This document shows positions 40,630 to 49,297 of a DNA stretch of 56,521 nt, one piece after another. Source of the DNA: Desulfarculus sp. (GTDB taxonomy: Bacteria; Desulfobacterota; Desulfarculia; Desulfarculales; Desulfarculaceae); NCBI GenBank assembly GCA_003605055.1, contig QZKP01000059.1:1-56521 (forward strand), read 5' to 3'. The notes under the pieces were generated by a model. That model ran no database searches, was not told where the DNA came from, and saw nothing but the letters and a program-made list of their open reading frames with translations. How positions within the stretch are numbered: the first letter of the stretch is position 1; each line of letters starts with the position of its first letter. The translations under genes were made by a program, and so were the position numbers.

Positions 40630-41370
40630 ATGATTCCCGATAAGACTGAGCCGCGCATTTCCCGGATAAATAGCCTCATTACGATACTCACCGCCTCCCT
40701 TATTTTCGTACTGGTCGTCATTGTAATCAACATGATCAGCAAGATGCTGTTTGGAACAATTATGGCCTCTGGGATAAGAGCGAGGGTAACGGTTGAATTG
40801 ACTGGTGCGATGCTCAGCGAAATCGTTGTCCTTGTTTTGCTTGTGTTTTATCTCAAGCGCCGGGGCATGGGGCTTCGACAGATCGGACTGTGGGCTTCCT
40901 CTCCGGCGCGCGGCTGGATTGCGGCCGCCATAGTAGCGGGCCTCTTCATGTGGTTCAATCTGGCGCTTCCCCTGAGGAACGAGCAAAACCTTGGGGAGGT
41001 GAGTCTGTTCCATATCTACAACGCGCTTACGGCAGGTGTGATCGCCGGTTTTGTGGAGGAAATTTTTTTTCGTGGCTTCTTCATGACCCAACTGGCTTGG
41101 GCTGGCTTTGGAAAGGTAGCGCAGGTAACCATTTCGGCGATTTTGTATGGACTGGTTCATTCCGCTTGGGGCCTCACTTCGGGAATGTTCACTATGCAGA
41201 TGATCGGAGGCGCCGTAATCGGTACTGCCGTATTCGGGGTATTTTCTTCGATTGTGTATTTGGTCAGTCGGCGGAGCTTGATGCCTGTCATTATCGGCCA
41301 TGCAGCCATTGACATAGTCATTGAGCCTTGGTTGTTCGTGGTTGCCATAACCATGGCTCAAGCACATTGA
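40630..41370 (+). CDS. CPBP-family intramembrane metalloprotease
   Basis: 246 residues from an ATG after AGGAAAA. It has about eight hydrophobic helices. The CAAX-protease/bacteriocin-processing motifs are intact: EEIFFRGFF (EExxxR, near 143-151), ILYGLVHSAWG with the motif 2 His, and IIGHAAID (motif 3). Members cleave membrane substrates or give self-immunity to bacteriocins. GC content is between the SIR2 gene and the chromosome. It starts 66 bp after the attC R' core, the usual spacing in a cassette, but I see no attC after its stop, so it may be a cassette that lost its 3' end. Confidence 0.87.
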   Translation: MIPDKTEPRISRINSLITILTASLIFVLVVIVINMISKMLFGTIMASGIRARVTVELTGAMLSEIVVLVLLVFYLKRRGMGLRQIGLWASSPARGWIAAAIVAGLFMWFNLALPLRNEQNLGEVSLFHIYNALTAGVIAGFVEEIFFRGFFMTQLAWAGFGKVAQVTISAILYGLVHSAWGLTSGMFTMQMIGGAVIGTAVFGVFSSIVYLVSRRSLMPVIIGHAAIDIVIEPWLFVVAITMAQAH

Positions 41371-41406
41371 GGACGAAACAGGCAACAAGGCAACCCGCCC
41401 CGCGGC

Positions 41407-42582
41407 CTAGAACACCGGGGTGGGCACGGTGCCCCAGCCGGTGACCCGGGGCAGGTCCCGCACGCTCAGCACCTGCAATTCGTGCACGTTCAGGTCCAGC
41501 ATGAAGACCGGAATCCGGCGCGCGCTGATGGCAAACAGGCCATAGGGCACGGCCCCCGCGTCATCGATCTCCAAAAAAACCAGTCTGCGCACCACCCCCG
41601 GCTGGCCCCCGGCCATGCTATGCAAGGCCCCGGGCAGGGCGTGGTGCCCCTGGCTCAGGTGCCGGAAGGGGTGGAATATCCAGTCGGTGATCATGGACAG
41701 CGCGTGGTGCTGCTTGTATAGCCGCCACTGGCCGCCGGTGTCGGCGATGAGGCCCTGCATGATGTAGTTGGCCGGCAAAAAGTAGACCAGATAGGTCTTG
41801 CCCTTAGCCAGCCTGGCCTTGACCGGGGCCAGGTCCAGCACGCCGGGCATCCGGTGCTGCATGATGGGCAGGTCCCCGGAGGTTATGGCCAAGGCAGCGA
41901 CGTTGCCCGCTGACCAGAGGTCCAGGTGCCTGATGGTGTAGTAGCGCAGGGCAAAGGCCCCGCCTATGGCGATGACGGCGATCAAGACGGCCCCCAGGAC
42001 CTTCCCCCAGATGCCGGCGGGCAGGATGTATCTTTCAATGGCCCGGGGCAGGAACATCCCGGTTTTTTGCATGTATTGCCTGTATTGCTCCGGGTAGTCC
42101 TTTAGCATCCGCCTTTCCTCGTCCTTGGCCAGGAGCAGGTACAGCAGCACCATGACCACCCAGAGCGCCACCACCAAGAATCGCGGCCAGAGGATGAACA
42201 GGCCCACGCCGGCCACGGCCAGGCCCAGGTACTGCGGGTGCCGGATCACCGAGTAGAGCCCCTTCAGGGCCGCGCCCTTTTTAAAGAACTTATTGAAGTA
42301 CACCTGGAAGGCGCAGACGAAGAACACGGCCAGGCCCAAGAGGAACAACACCGACCCCGCCACCCGGATGACCTTCAGAAAGGCATCCGGCGGCACCACC
42401 ATGTGGGGCAGGAAGAAGGCGCTGAGCCATCTGGTAGCGGGATATTTGGCTATGGCCAACAAAACCGGGTTGAAGGCCGAATAAAAAAAGCCCGCGAAGG
42501 GGCTTATCATGATTAATATTTCCAACCCGATTATAAAGTACAGGATGATTGCGCTATTGAGAACGGCCTTGCCCCTGTTCAT
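41407..42582 (-). CDS. isoprenylcysteine-carboxylmethyltransferase-like membrane protein
   Basis: 391 residues. The N-terminal half has several membrane helices and the ICMT/PEMT signature GLYSVIRHPQYLGLAVAGVG followed by EERRMLKDYPEQYRQYMQKTGMFLP, which binds S-adenosylmethionine and a lipid-type substrate. After another helix (VLGAVLIAVIAIGGAFALRYY) there is an extra ~170-residue soluble domain not typical of the family (DLAPVKARLAKGKTYLVYFLP; FMLDLNVHELQVLSV). The added domain and the substrate are unknown. GC content is moderate. It is convergent with the CPBP gene. Confidence 0.75.
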   Translation of the reverse strand: MNRGKAVLNSAIILYFIIGLEILIMISPFAGFFYSAFNPVLLAIAKYPATRWLSAFFLPHMVVPPDAFLKVIRVAGSVLFLLGLAVFFVCAFQVYFNKFFKKGAALKGLYSVIRHPQYLGLAVAGVGLFILWPRFLVVALWVVMVLLYLLLAKDEERRMLKDYPEQYRQYMQKTGMFLPRAIERYILPAGIWGKVLGAVLIAVIAIGGAFALRYYTIRHLDLWSAGNVAALAITSGDLPIMQHRMPGVLDLAPVKARLAKGKTYLVYFLPANYIMQGLIADTGGQWRLYKQHHALSMITDWIFHPFRHLSQGHHALPGALHSMAGGQPGVVRRLVFLEIDDAGAVPYGLFAISARRIPVFMLDLNVHELQVLSVRDLPRVTGWGTVPTPVF

Positions 42583-42894
42583 GGAAACCCTCCCTTAAAT
42601 ACGGCACCGCGTACCCGGAAGCTGGCATAGATAACGATGCAGAAAGCATGCCCAGGGTTGGCTGGGCCGAAACTCTAGCAAGTAAATATATAATTGGTAC
42701 ATATTACACCACACGGCCCGCCCGCGAGCCTCGATCGGCCCTGCGTAAACATTGCCCCCTCCCCGTCCAGAGGGGTATTTTTTATGCAATGGCGGGCGCT
42801 GCCCCGGCGCCAGAAGGCGGGCCTGCCTGCGCTAACCCGCCCTATGGCTCTACGGCGCCACGCACGCGAGGGCCGTGCGCTGCGGGGAAAAAGG
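42583..42894. other. 312-bp interval with a rightward promoter-terminator pair
   Basis: Short open frames here are not convincing. On the plus strand a TATAAT (42689-42694) without a good -35 is followed about 62 bp later by a terminator. On the minus strand it must hold the promoter of the methyltransferase gene; no clear one is seen. Confidence 0.4.
42756..42783 (+). terminator. Rho-independent terminator
   Basis: CCCCTC and GAGGGG pair around an 8-nt loop and are followed by TATTTTTT on the plus strand. No annotated plus-strand gene ends nearby, so it may close a short RNA starting near 42701. Confidence 0.55.
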
Positions 42895-44112
42895 CTAGGC
42901 GGCGATCATGGGCCGGCGGCCGTGGCGCGGGGGCCGCGGGGCGGCCAGCTCGCGGGGCGGGAGGCTCGCCAAGTCGCCATAGGCGCGGGAGTCCTGCACC
43001 GGCACCGCCTGACGGATCAGGCGCTCGATGTTGCGCAGGTAGGTTCTTTCCTGGGCGTCGCAGAAGGAGATGGCCACCCCGTCGGCCCCGGCCCGGCCGG
43101 TGCGGCCTATGCGGTGCACATAGCTCTCGGGCTCGTTGGGCAGATCGTAGTTGATCACGTGAGTGATGCCCTCCACGTCTATGCCGCGGGAGGCGATGTC
43201 CGTGGCCACCAACACCCTGGTGCGGCCGCTGCGGAAATTGGCCAGGGCGGCCTGTCTGACATTCTGCGGCTTGTCGCCGTGGATGGCCTCGGCCTTAACT
43301 TGGCTGCGCACCAGCTGCCGGACCACCCGGTCGGCGGCGTGCTTGGTGCGGGTGAAGACCAGGACGCGCTCGGTCTGGGAGTCCTTGAGCACCTCGCCCA
43401 GCAGGGCCCGCTTGTCCCCCTGGGCCACGAAAAGCACCCGCTGGTCAATACGCTCCACCGGGGTGGCGCCGGGGGTGACCTGGACCTTCACCGGGTTGAC
43501 CAGGATGCTGTCGGCCAGCCTGGCGATGGCCGGCGGCATGGTGGCCGAGAAGAACAGGCTCTGGCGCCGCTGGGGGATCAAGGCCAACAACCGCTTGATA
43601 TCAGGCAGGAAGCCCATATCCAGCATGCGGTCGGCCTCGTCCAGGACGAACACCTCCAAGCTGCTCAGGCGCAGATAGCCCCGGGATATGAGGTCCAGCA
43701 GCCGGCCGGGGGTGGCCACCAGGACGTCCAGGCCCTGGGCGCAGGCCCGGATCTGCGGGCCCTGACTCACCCCGCCGAAGACCATCATCAGCTTCAGGCT
43801 CAGATGGCGCCCGTAGTCTTGGAAGCTGCCGGCGATCTGCATGGCCAGCTCCCGGGTGGGGGTGAGCACCAGGGCGCGGGTGTTGCGCGGGGCCGGCCGC
43901 CGCTTGGCGGCGGACAGCCGGTGCAGAATAGGCAGGGCAAAGGCGGCCGTCTTGCCGGTGCCGGTCTGGGCGCAGCCCAGCAGGTCGCGTCCTTCCAGGA
44001 TAGAGGGAATGCTGGCGGCCTGCACGGGCGTTGGCCTCTGGTAGCCCAGGCCGCGCAGGGCGCGCTGCAAGGGGGCGCTCAGCGCCAACTGATCGAACGA
44101 ACTAAGGGACAT
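42895..44112 (-). CDS. DEAD-box ATP-dependent RNA helicase (RhlE-like)
   Basis: 405 residues. All helicase motifs are visible: Q motif (FDQLALSAPLQRALRGLGYQRPTPVQ), GCAQTGTGKTAAF, LTPTRELAMQI, VATPGRLLD, VLDEADRMLDMGF, FFSATMP, VLVFTRTKHAADR, LVATDIASRGIDV and YVHRIGRTGRAG. The C-terminal basic tail (RPPRHGRRP) is short. It unwinds RNA duplexes, often in cold adaptation or ribosome assembly. An RNA-recognition-motif protein gene lies 126 bp upstream on the same strand, and the two probably form one cold-response-like unit. Confidence 0.94.
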   Translation of the reverse strand: MSLSSFDQLALSAPLQRALRGLGYQRPTPVQAASIPSILEGRDLLGCAQTGTGKTAAFALPILHRLSAAKRRPAPRNTRALVLTPTRELAMQIAGSFQDYGRHLSLKLMMVFGGVSQGPQIRACAQGLDVLVATPGRLLDLISRGYLRLSSLEVFVLDEADRMLDMGFLPDIKRLLALIPQRRQSLFFSATMPPAIARLADSILVNPVKVQVTPGATPVERIDQRVLFVAQGDKRALLGEVLKDSQTERVLVFTRTKHAADRVVRQLVRSQVKAEAIHGDKPQNVRQAALANFRSGRTRVLVATDIASRGIDVEGITHVINYDLPNEPESYVHRIGRTGRAGADGVAISFCDAQERTYLRNIERLIRQAVPVQDSRAYGDLASLPPRELAAPRPPRHGRRPMIAA

Positions 44113-44238
44113 CTTGTGTTTCTTCCATGAGATGCGTGGGGGGAAGCCGAAGGCTCCAGCCCCTGGTTATCAAAGCAAGGCCCCGCCCCGGCCAGGCCGA
44201 AGCGGGGTCGTCGATTATGTGCTTAGCTTGGGCTTAGG

Positions 44239-44508
44239 CTACCAGCGTTGGGGCGGACGAGACTCCCGGGGCTTGGCCTCGTTGACCTTCAGGGCCCGGC
44301 CGTCCAGATCGGTGCCGTTCAGGGCCTGGATGGCGGCGCTGGCCTCTCCGGCGTCCATCTCCACGAAGCCGAAGCCGCGCGACCTGCCGGTTTCCCGGTC
44401 CTCGATCATCTTGACCGAAAGCACCGTGCCATACCGCTCGAAAAGCGTGCGTATGGCCTGTTCGTTGGAATCATAGGACAGATTGCCAACATAGATACTG
44501 GTTCCCAT
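44239..44508 (-). CDS. RRM-domain RNA-binding protein
   Basis: 89 residues from the ATG at 44508 with AAGGAG 8 nt upstream; the longer frame start is not supported. A single RNA recognition motif spans nearly the whole protein: RNP2 SIYVGNL at the start and RNP1 RSRGFGFVEM in the middle. It ends in a short Arg/Pro tail. Such glycine-poor bacterial RRM proteins are often cold-induced. It precedes the DEAD-box helicase gene and has a long 5' leader (about 150 nt) from the promoter at 44663-44690. Confidence 0.92.
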   Translation of the reverse strand: MGTSIYVGNLSYDSNEQAIRTLFERYGTVLSVKMIEDRETGRSRGFGFVEMDAGEASAAIQALNGTDLDGRALKVNEAKPRESRPPQRW

Positions 44509-44662
44509 CTGCAAAACTCCTTTGAAAAGAATAGTTGAGCATCCCACCCTGCGGGAGGGTTGCACGAAACCAAAGAGCCTAAATTTTTCTGCTAATATGG
44601 GCGGCGCGGATTGGCCAGCACGTTTAGCGGAGACTTGGGCTGGATGGTCTGGTTACTGAACT

Positions 44663-44690
44663 AGTGTACAGGTAACGCCTGGTTTGTCAA
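44663..44690 (-). promoter_or_regulatory. promoter of the RRM protein gene with long 5' leader
   Basis: On the minus strand: TTGACA (44685-44690), 16 bp, TACACT (44663-44668). The predicted leader of about 150 nt contains a small ACCCT/AGGGT hairpin, as often seen in cold-regulated messages. Confidence 0.55.
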
Positions 44691-44784
44691 CTCGCCGGCC
44701 CGGTTTGGCGCGGAACGCCCCCGGTCGGGAAGAAACAGAAGGCGGACCACGCCGGCCCACCCCGCCAGATTCCAGGCGCCGCCG

Positions 44785-45579
44785 CTACTCCACGAAGGAG
44801 ACCTTGACCGACCCCACTCCATTGCCGAAGTGCGCGTAGAAGCAGTCGCCGGCCTGGGCCGCGTGCATCAGGCCGATGGAGCCGGACATGACGATCTCCC
44901 CCGCCTTCAGGCCCACGCCGTAGCCGGCCAGCTTGTTGGCCAGCCAGGCCACGGACTCCGCCGGGCTGCCCAGCACGGCCGCGCTGCACGACATGTCAAT
45001 GGGCTGGCCGTTCTTCTCGATGACCAGGCCGATGGTCCGGAAATCCAGGCCTGGGACGGGCGTAAGCTTGGCCCCCAGGACGATCCTGCCGCAGGCCGCG
45101 TTGTCGCAGATGCTGTCCTTCACGGACTTGCACAGGGGGAAGAACCGGCGCTCCACGATCTCCAAGGCCGGCATGACCCCGGCCGTGGCCTCTATGACCT
45201 TGCCCGCGGTCACGCCCGGGCCCTGAAGGTCTTTGTTCAGCACAAAGGCCAGCTCGGCTTCGACGGCCGGAGCCGACGTCAGCGCCGATAGCTTGAGCGG
45301 CAGGTCCTGGTTGCCCATGAGCACGTCCATGATGTGGCCGTAGTCCGGCTCGGAGATGCCGCGCGCCTTCTGCACCGCGATGTTGGTCAGCCCGATCTTC
45401 TTGCCCACGATCCGCTGCCCGGCCTTTAGCTTCAGATCCACCGCGGCCAGTTGAATCTTGTACGCCTCCTCGATGGTCATGTCCGGGTGGGAGGTCTCGG
45501 TGAAGGGCGGGATCGCCTTGCGCTGCACCTCGGCCTGGAAGATCTTGCGGGCCAGCTTTTTGATGGTCGCGGCGTCCAT
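44785..45579 (-). CDS. 2-keto-4-pentenoate hydratase / 4-oxalocrotonate decarboxylase family (MhpD-like)
   Basis: 264 residues, full family length. Signatures: TIEEAYKIQLAAVDLKLKAGQRIVGKKIGLT (with the Lys pair), EPDYGHIMDVLM, AVEAELAFVLNKDLQGPG (metal-binding Glu-x-Glu), MPALEIVERRF, and ELGSP-like AVLGSPAESVAWLANKL near the end. The enzyme hydrates 2-hydroxypenta-2,4-dienoate or decarboxylates oxalocrotonate in meta-cleavage pathways. No other pathway genes are adjacent, so its substrate here is uncertain. It lies alone between the RRM gene and the R-M insert. Confidence 0.9.
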   Translation of the reverse strand: MDAATIKKLARKIFQAEVQRKAIPPFTETSHPDMTIEEAYKIQLAAVDLKLKAGQRIVGKKIGLTNIAVQKARGISEPDYGHIMDVLMGNQDLPLKLSALTSAPAVEAELAFVLNKDLQGPGVTAGKVIEATAGVMPALEIVERRFFPLCKSVKDSICDNAACGRIVLGAKLTPVPGLDFRTIGLVIEKNGQPIDMSCSAAVLGSPAESVAWLANKLAGYGVGLKAGEIVMSGSIGLMHAAQAGDCFYAHFGNGVGSVKVSFVE

Positions 45580-45663
45580 GAGCGGTCTCCGATGGGATGG
45601 ATGTGGGCGGCAAAATTTGGGAAGTAGGTTAAGCTGCGGTAAAATGCCCTACAGCGCTGAAGT

Positions 45664-46899
45664 TCACAGCCAGCTAGCCGACACATCAAACTCAATTAAC
45701 TCTTTTTTTGAGTTGCGTTTGCGAATAGGTCTAACCTCGATGTTGTTGAACCCAATTTCATCCAATATTTGCGCATAGATCAGTTCCACCGGTAATAGCT
45801 CACCGTAAAAAGTAGAGTTTCCTACAATGTAGTGAATTGACGCACCAGATGCGAGGATAGTCCGAAGTTCAGCGAGGTGTTCATATATATCATTAACGTA
45901 TTTTCTAATGTAGTTGGCAAGTAGCTTTCCGTTGGCGTTACACGGGCTAGAGATACTATCAAGCGTTCTCTCTAATCTTTCCGAATTGCAACGATTCCTC
46001 GCGGGCTTCCATTTATTTAGACGGCTAGTCGCAATTCCCCATGTTCCACCGATAGCAAGCCAATCTAATTCGCCTGCATCTTGCGGTTTCTGGAGGAAGC
46101 CCAGCCAGTACATATATGGACGCAACTCGCGAATATATGACATTCTATTTGCATATGGAGGTGAAGTAATAACGAGACCAAATGGCTCTAACTTTAATCT
46201 CGAAAGCAGTCGTGCGTCATGAAGAATAGTTTCCACCTCCCCGGTGGGATTCTGGAGGGCCCCTCTGAGGACAAATTCTAGATTATCTCTAAAGATTTCT
46301 TTAAATTCATATTGGATGCCGAGTGTGAGCTGAGAGCTGTTTTTAAAAGACATCGATTGGTGGTTGAATGCTGCATTAGAGCAAGCGATCAACGTGCGGC
46401 AGAACGCGACGCACAAAAGTGTCCCTTCTTGAGTCTGAAAGGGCATCGTACACTCTATCGCGGCCCGGAGATCACCAAGAAAGGCAAGAGCGTCGGCATG
46501 CCACCATCGCTCTATATTATGTATTGGGGGTACTTGGGCCGGGTCGATTTCCCCTGCGCCAACTAAGGCTAGCGCATCCTCACATGCTTTTCGGGTTCTT
46601 GAAACAGTAGCGTATGAATAGCGTGCTGTCTTCGCTCGGGCTAGCCAAACTAAGAAAGGATTTATATCTGTCGTCGCTGCGTCATGTCCGTGATAGGCGG
46701 CGCTAAGAGCAGTAGTTGCTGTTCCGCAGAATGGATCAAATACGCGCACTTTACTGCTGGCCTGCTTCATTATTTCTTCGACTAATCGTAGTGAATATGC
46801 CGGAGTGAGGCGAAGCCAGCCGTGCCGTCCCGTCTTAAGGTTGTAGCTGTGGGTGTAGTCGGCGCGTTGCCGGAGTTGGTCGTGAGCAGGCTGTGTCAC
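45664..46899 (-). CDS. DNA methyltransferase (TSPPY type) of a type II restriction-modification system
   Basis: 411 residues from a GTG that overlaps the upstream gene stop (GTGA). The SAM-binding motif I VFDPFCGTATTALSA (53-67) precedes the catalytic motif IV VITSPPYANRMSYIRELRPY near residues 242-262. TSPPY is typical of N4-cytosine and some N6-adenine methyltransferases. Motif order I then IV with about 185 residues between them suggests an alpha-like arrangement with an inserted recognition domain. GC content and codon use are far lower than in the flanks, indicating horizontal gain. It protects host DNA from the coupled nuclease. Confidence 0.87.
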   Translation of the reverse strand: MTQPAHDQLRQRADYTHSYNLKTGRHGWLRLTPAYSLRLVEEIMKQASSKVRVFDPFCGTATTALSAAYHGHDAATTDINPFLVWLARAKTARYSYATVSRTRKACEDALALVGAGEIDPAQVPPIHNIERWWHADALAFLGDLRAAIECTMPFQTQEGTLLCVAFCRTLIACSNAAFNHQSMSFKNSSQLTLGIQYEFKEIFRDNLEFVLRGALQNPTGEVETILHDARLLSRLKLEPFGLVITSPPYANRMSYIRELRPYMYWLGFLQKPQDAGELDWLAIGGTWGIATSRLNKWKPARNRCNSERLERTLDSISSPCNANGKLLANYIRKYVNDIYEHLAELRTILASGASIHYIVGNSTFYGELLPVELIYAQILDEIGFNNIEVRPIRKRNSKKELIEFDVSASWL

Positions 46900-47708
46900 G
46901 TGGCCTCCGGTGTTAGCAGCGAGCGAAGAATAAGATCGATCTCGTTGCGAAGGGTTTCTTTGTTCCGTTCGAAAAAAGCGGCAAGATTGTAGCCGATGAT
47001 ATCGCGCGTGAAATCGTAGGTTGAGCGAAGAGGATTATTCAAGCCAACAAGGCCGGTGAGTACTGACCACTTTTCGGCGCGATAACGAGCCAGGATATCC
47101 GAGTCGATCTGAGCAGAAAGGATAACAGCGCAGGGGAGGTAGCCCTTTATGTATGCAGTAGCGGCGTTGGAGATATCCGCATTTTGTCGCTTCGAGTCTT
47201 TACTTTTGTAGCCCTGGCGGACTTCGAAGATGGTTCCTGTAATCGCAGAGAAGACATTGTTATCTACCCCGACTTCCGCCGCTGATGCTTTCATCCAGTC
47301 ATGAAATCGTTTTCGGGCATGGATGCTCGGAATATCTGTAAGTGACACCCGCCCATCAAGGTGGAGCTTGCGTTTCTTACCGTTTGTGCCGACCACTTCA
47401 TATGACCAAGTGACTGCTTCTGCAGAAAGTTCAAGGCTATCTTGTAATATAACTCTGAATAGGCGCTCACAACCAATTCCAATCTGACGATAGACGCTCG
47501 TCATTCCACCGGCGGCCTTGTGTGCGGCATACATTAGAGGGTTATCAAGACCAAGCCAGCTATAAAATGAGTCTTTCTGGTATAGTGATTGGAACTGTTC
47601 AAGAGTCAACCCTCCCCGCTGACCTTGCCCGAATTTGGGCCTATAATTGGCGCAGACACGGACCGGGCCCAAAATGATTTCCAGGTATTTGGCGTCATTC
47701 TCTTCCAA
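46896..47708 (-). CDS. probable type II restriction endonuclease
   Basis: 270 residues from a TTG with AAGGAG about 9 nt upstream. It has no close motif outside a PD-(D/E)xK-like core: HLDGR (116-120) supplies a candidate Asp and FEVRQGYKSKDSK (161-173) a candidate Glu-x-x-x...Lys set. The assignment rests mostly on its translational coupling to the methyltransferase and its matching low GC. It might belong to the ApaLI-like endonuclease group, but I cannot confirm that. The recognition site is unknown. Confidence 0.68.
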   Translation of the reverse strand: MEENDAKYLEIILGPVRVCANYRPKFGQGQRGGLTLEQFQSLYQKDSFYSWLGLDNPLMYAAHKAAGGMTSVYRQIGIGCERLFRVILQDSLELSAEAVTWSYEVVGTNGKKRKLHLDGRVSLTDIPSIHARKRFHDWMKASAAEVGVDNNVFSAITGTIFEVRQGYKSKDSKRQNADISNAATAYIKGYLPCAVILSAQIDSDILARYRAEKWSVLTGLVGLNNPLRSTYDFTRDIIGYNLAAFFERNKETLRNEIDLILRSLLTPEAT

Positions 47709-47909
47709 TTAAGTGAGCTCCTTCAGATATCGGACTTAGCATAGTGCGGATAACTCTATTAAATGGCTAACTGAAATTAAACATCGCAACACCTGGGAAA
47801 ACTTTGTGTCGACAGGCTTGGCCCACAACCCATTCCCATAGTACAAGATAGATATCATAAGGATGAAGATTATTTTCTTGTTCTCTGCACATCCTTTTAC
47901 TACCTCCCC

Positions 47910-49292
47910 CTACTCCCCTCCTCCCGGCAGCTTCCCCCGGCTCAGCGAGGCGAACATCCCCGCCACGCACAGGGCCGCGAAGATGACGAAGGCCGCTTGC
48001 AGGCTGGCCAGCAGCCCGGCCTGGTTGCTGGCCGCCAGGCGCACGTGCCCCACGTACACGGCCAGCATGGAGGTGGCCACGCCCATGGAGGTCATCTGCC
48101 CCAGGATGCGCATGGAGGCCACCGCGCCGGAGGCGATGCCGTAGTAGCGCTGCTCCACCGAGGACATGATGGCGTTCATGTTGGGCGAGGAGAACACGCC
48201 GAAGCCCACGCCGTTGATCACCAGGCAGAGGGTGATGTAGCCCAGGCCGCTGTCGGCGCGCAGCAGGGACAGGGCGCTCAGGCCCAGGGCGGTGAGCCCC
48301 ATGCCCAGCGAGGCCACGATGCGCGGCTGCACCCGGTCGGACAGGCGGCCGGCCAGGGGCGAGAACAGGGCCATCATCATGGGCTGGACCGCCAGCACCA
48401 AGCCGGCCTGCTGGGGGCTGAGGCCCTTGACCTGCTGCAAGTACAGGCTCAGGAGGAAGGTGACGGCGAAGGTGGCCGCGTAGTTGATCATGGCCGCCAG
48501 GCAGGACAGGGCGAAGGGCCGGTTGCGGCGCAGCAGGTGCATGTGGAACACCGGCGCGGGCGCGCGGCCCTCCCACCAGGCGAAGGCGAGCAGCAGCCCC
48601 AGGCCCACGGCGATGAGCCCCAGGCCCAGGGGGCTGGGCAGCAGGGCCAGGCCCTCTATGATGGCCACCAGGCCCAGGCCGTAGATGAGGCTGCCCGCGA
48701 GGTCGAAGCTCTCGCCGGCGGCCTCGGCCCACTCGGCCTTGAGCCGGCCCAGGGCCACCCACAGGGCCAGGGCCGAGAAGGGCGCCCCCAGGGCGAAGAC
48801 GCTGCGCCAGCCCAGGTGCTGGGTGAGCGCCCCGCCCAACAGAGGGCCCAGGGACAGGCCGATGTAGATGGAGGCCACGGCCACGCCCATGGCCCGGCCG
48901 CGCTGGCCAGGGGGGAAGGCGGCCGAGAGGATGGCCATGCCGGTGGCGAAGATCATGGCGCTGCCCAGGCCCTGCACGACGCGGGCGGTCATGATCAGGG
49001 CCGCCCCTGGCGCCAGGCTGGCCAGGAGCGAGGCCAGGCCGAACACGGCCATGCCCCAGACGAAGACGCGCTTGCGGCCGTGGATGTCGGCCAGGCGGCC
49101 GGCGGGCAGGACGAACACCGCCGTGGACAGCAGGTAGGAGGTCTGCACCCAGGACAGGGTCACCGCGGTCAGGCCCAGGTCCGCGCCCAGCGCCGGCAGG
49201 GCCAGGTTCACCGCCGAGGCCATCACCGGCGTGACGAAGGAGCTGATCACCGCCAGGCTCAGGGCCGCCCGTTGCAGAACGCGGTCGGGCAC
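47910..49292 (-). CDS. MFS drug/metabolite exporter (EmrB/QacA-like DHA2)
   Basis: 460 residues from a GTG at 49292, 5 bp after the stop of the PurM-like gene; the longer frame upstream is a shadow. There are about 14 membrane helices. The MFS motif A is seen as GRLADIHGRKRVFVWG and motif C-like GLSLGPLLGGALTQHLGWRSVF. It exports hydrophobic compounds with proton exchange. As the last gene of the Nit1C-like train it is a candidate exporter of that pathway's product, or a self-protection pump. Confidence 0.9.
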   Translation of the reverse strand: MPDRVLQRAALSLAVISSFVTPVMASAVNLALPALGADLGLTAVTLSWVQTSYLLSTAVFVLPAGRLADIHGRKRVFVWGMAVFGLASLLASLAPGAALIMTARVVQGLGSAMIFATGMAILSAAFPPGQRGRAMGVAVASIYIGLSLGPLLGGALTQHLGWRSVFALGAPFSALALWVALGRLKAEWAEAAGESFDLAGSLIYGLGLVAIIEGLALLPSPLGLGLIAVGLGLLLAFAWWEGRAPAPVFHMHLLRRNRPFALSCLAAMINYAATFAVTFLLSLYLQQVKGLSPQQAGLVLAVQPMMMALFSPLAGRLSDRVQPRIVASLGMGLTALGLSALSLLRADSGLGYITLCLVINGVGFGVFSSPNMNAIMSSVEQRYYGIASGAVASMRILGQMTSMGVATSMLAVYVGHVRLAASNQAGLLASLQAAFVIFAALCVAGMFASLSRGKLPGGGE

Positions 49293-49297
49293 GGCGG

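Noticed and set aside
40435-41388. 317-codon minus-strand frame across the attC and CPBP gene
   Set aside because: It spans the attC site and reads as His/Gln/Arg-rich antisense; the plus-strand CPBP protein has all protease motifs.
42694-44130. 478-codon plus-strand frame opposite the DEAD-box helicase
   Set aside because: Shadow of a helicase gene with every motif intact.
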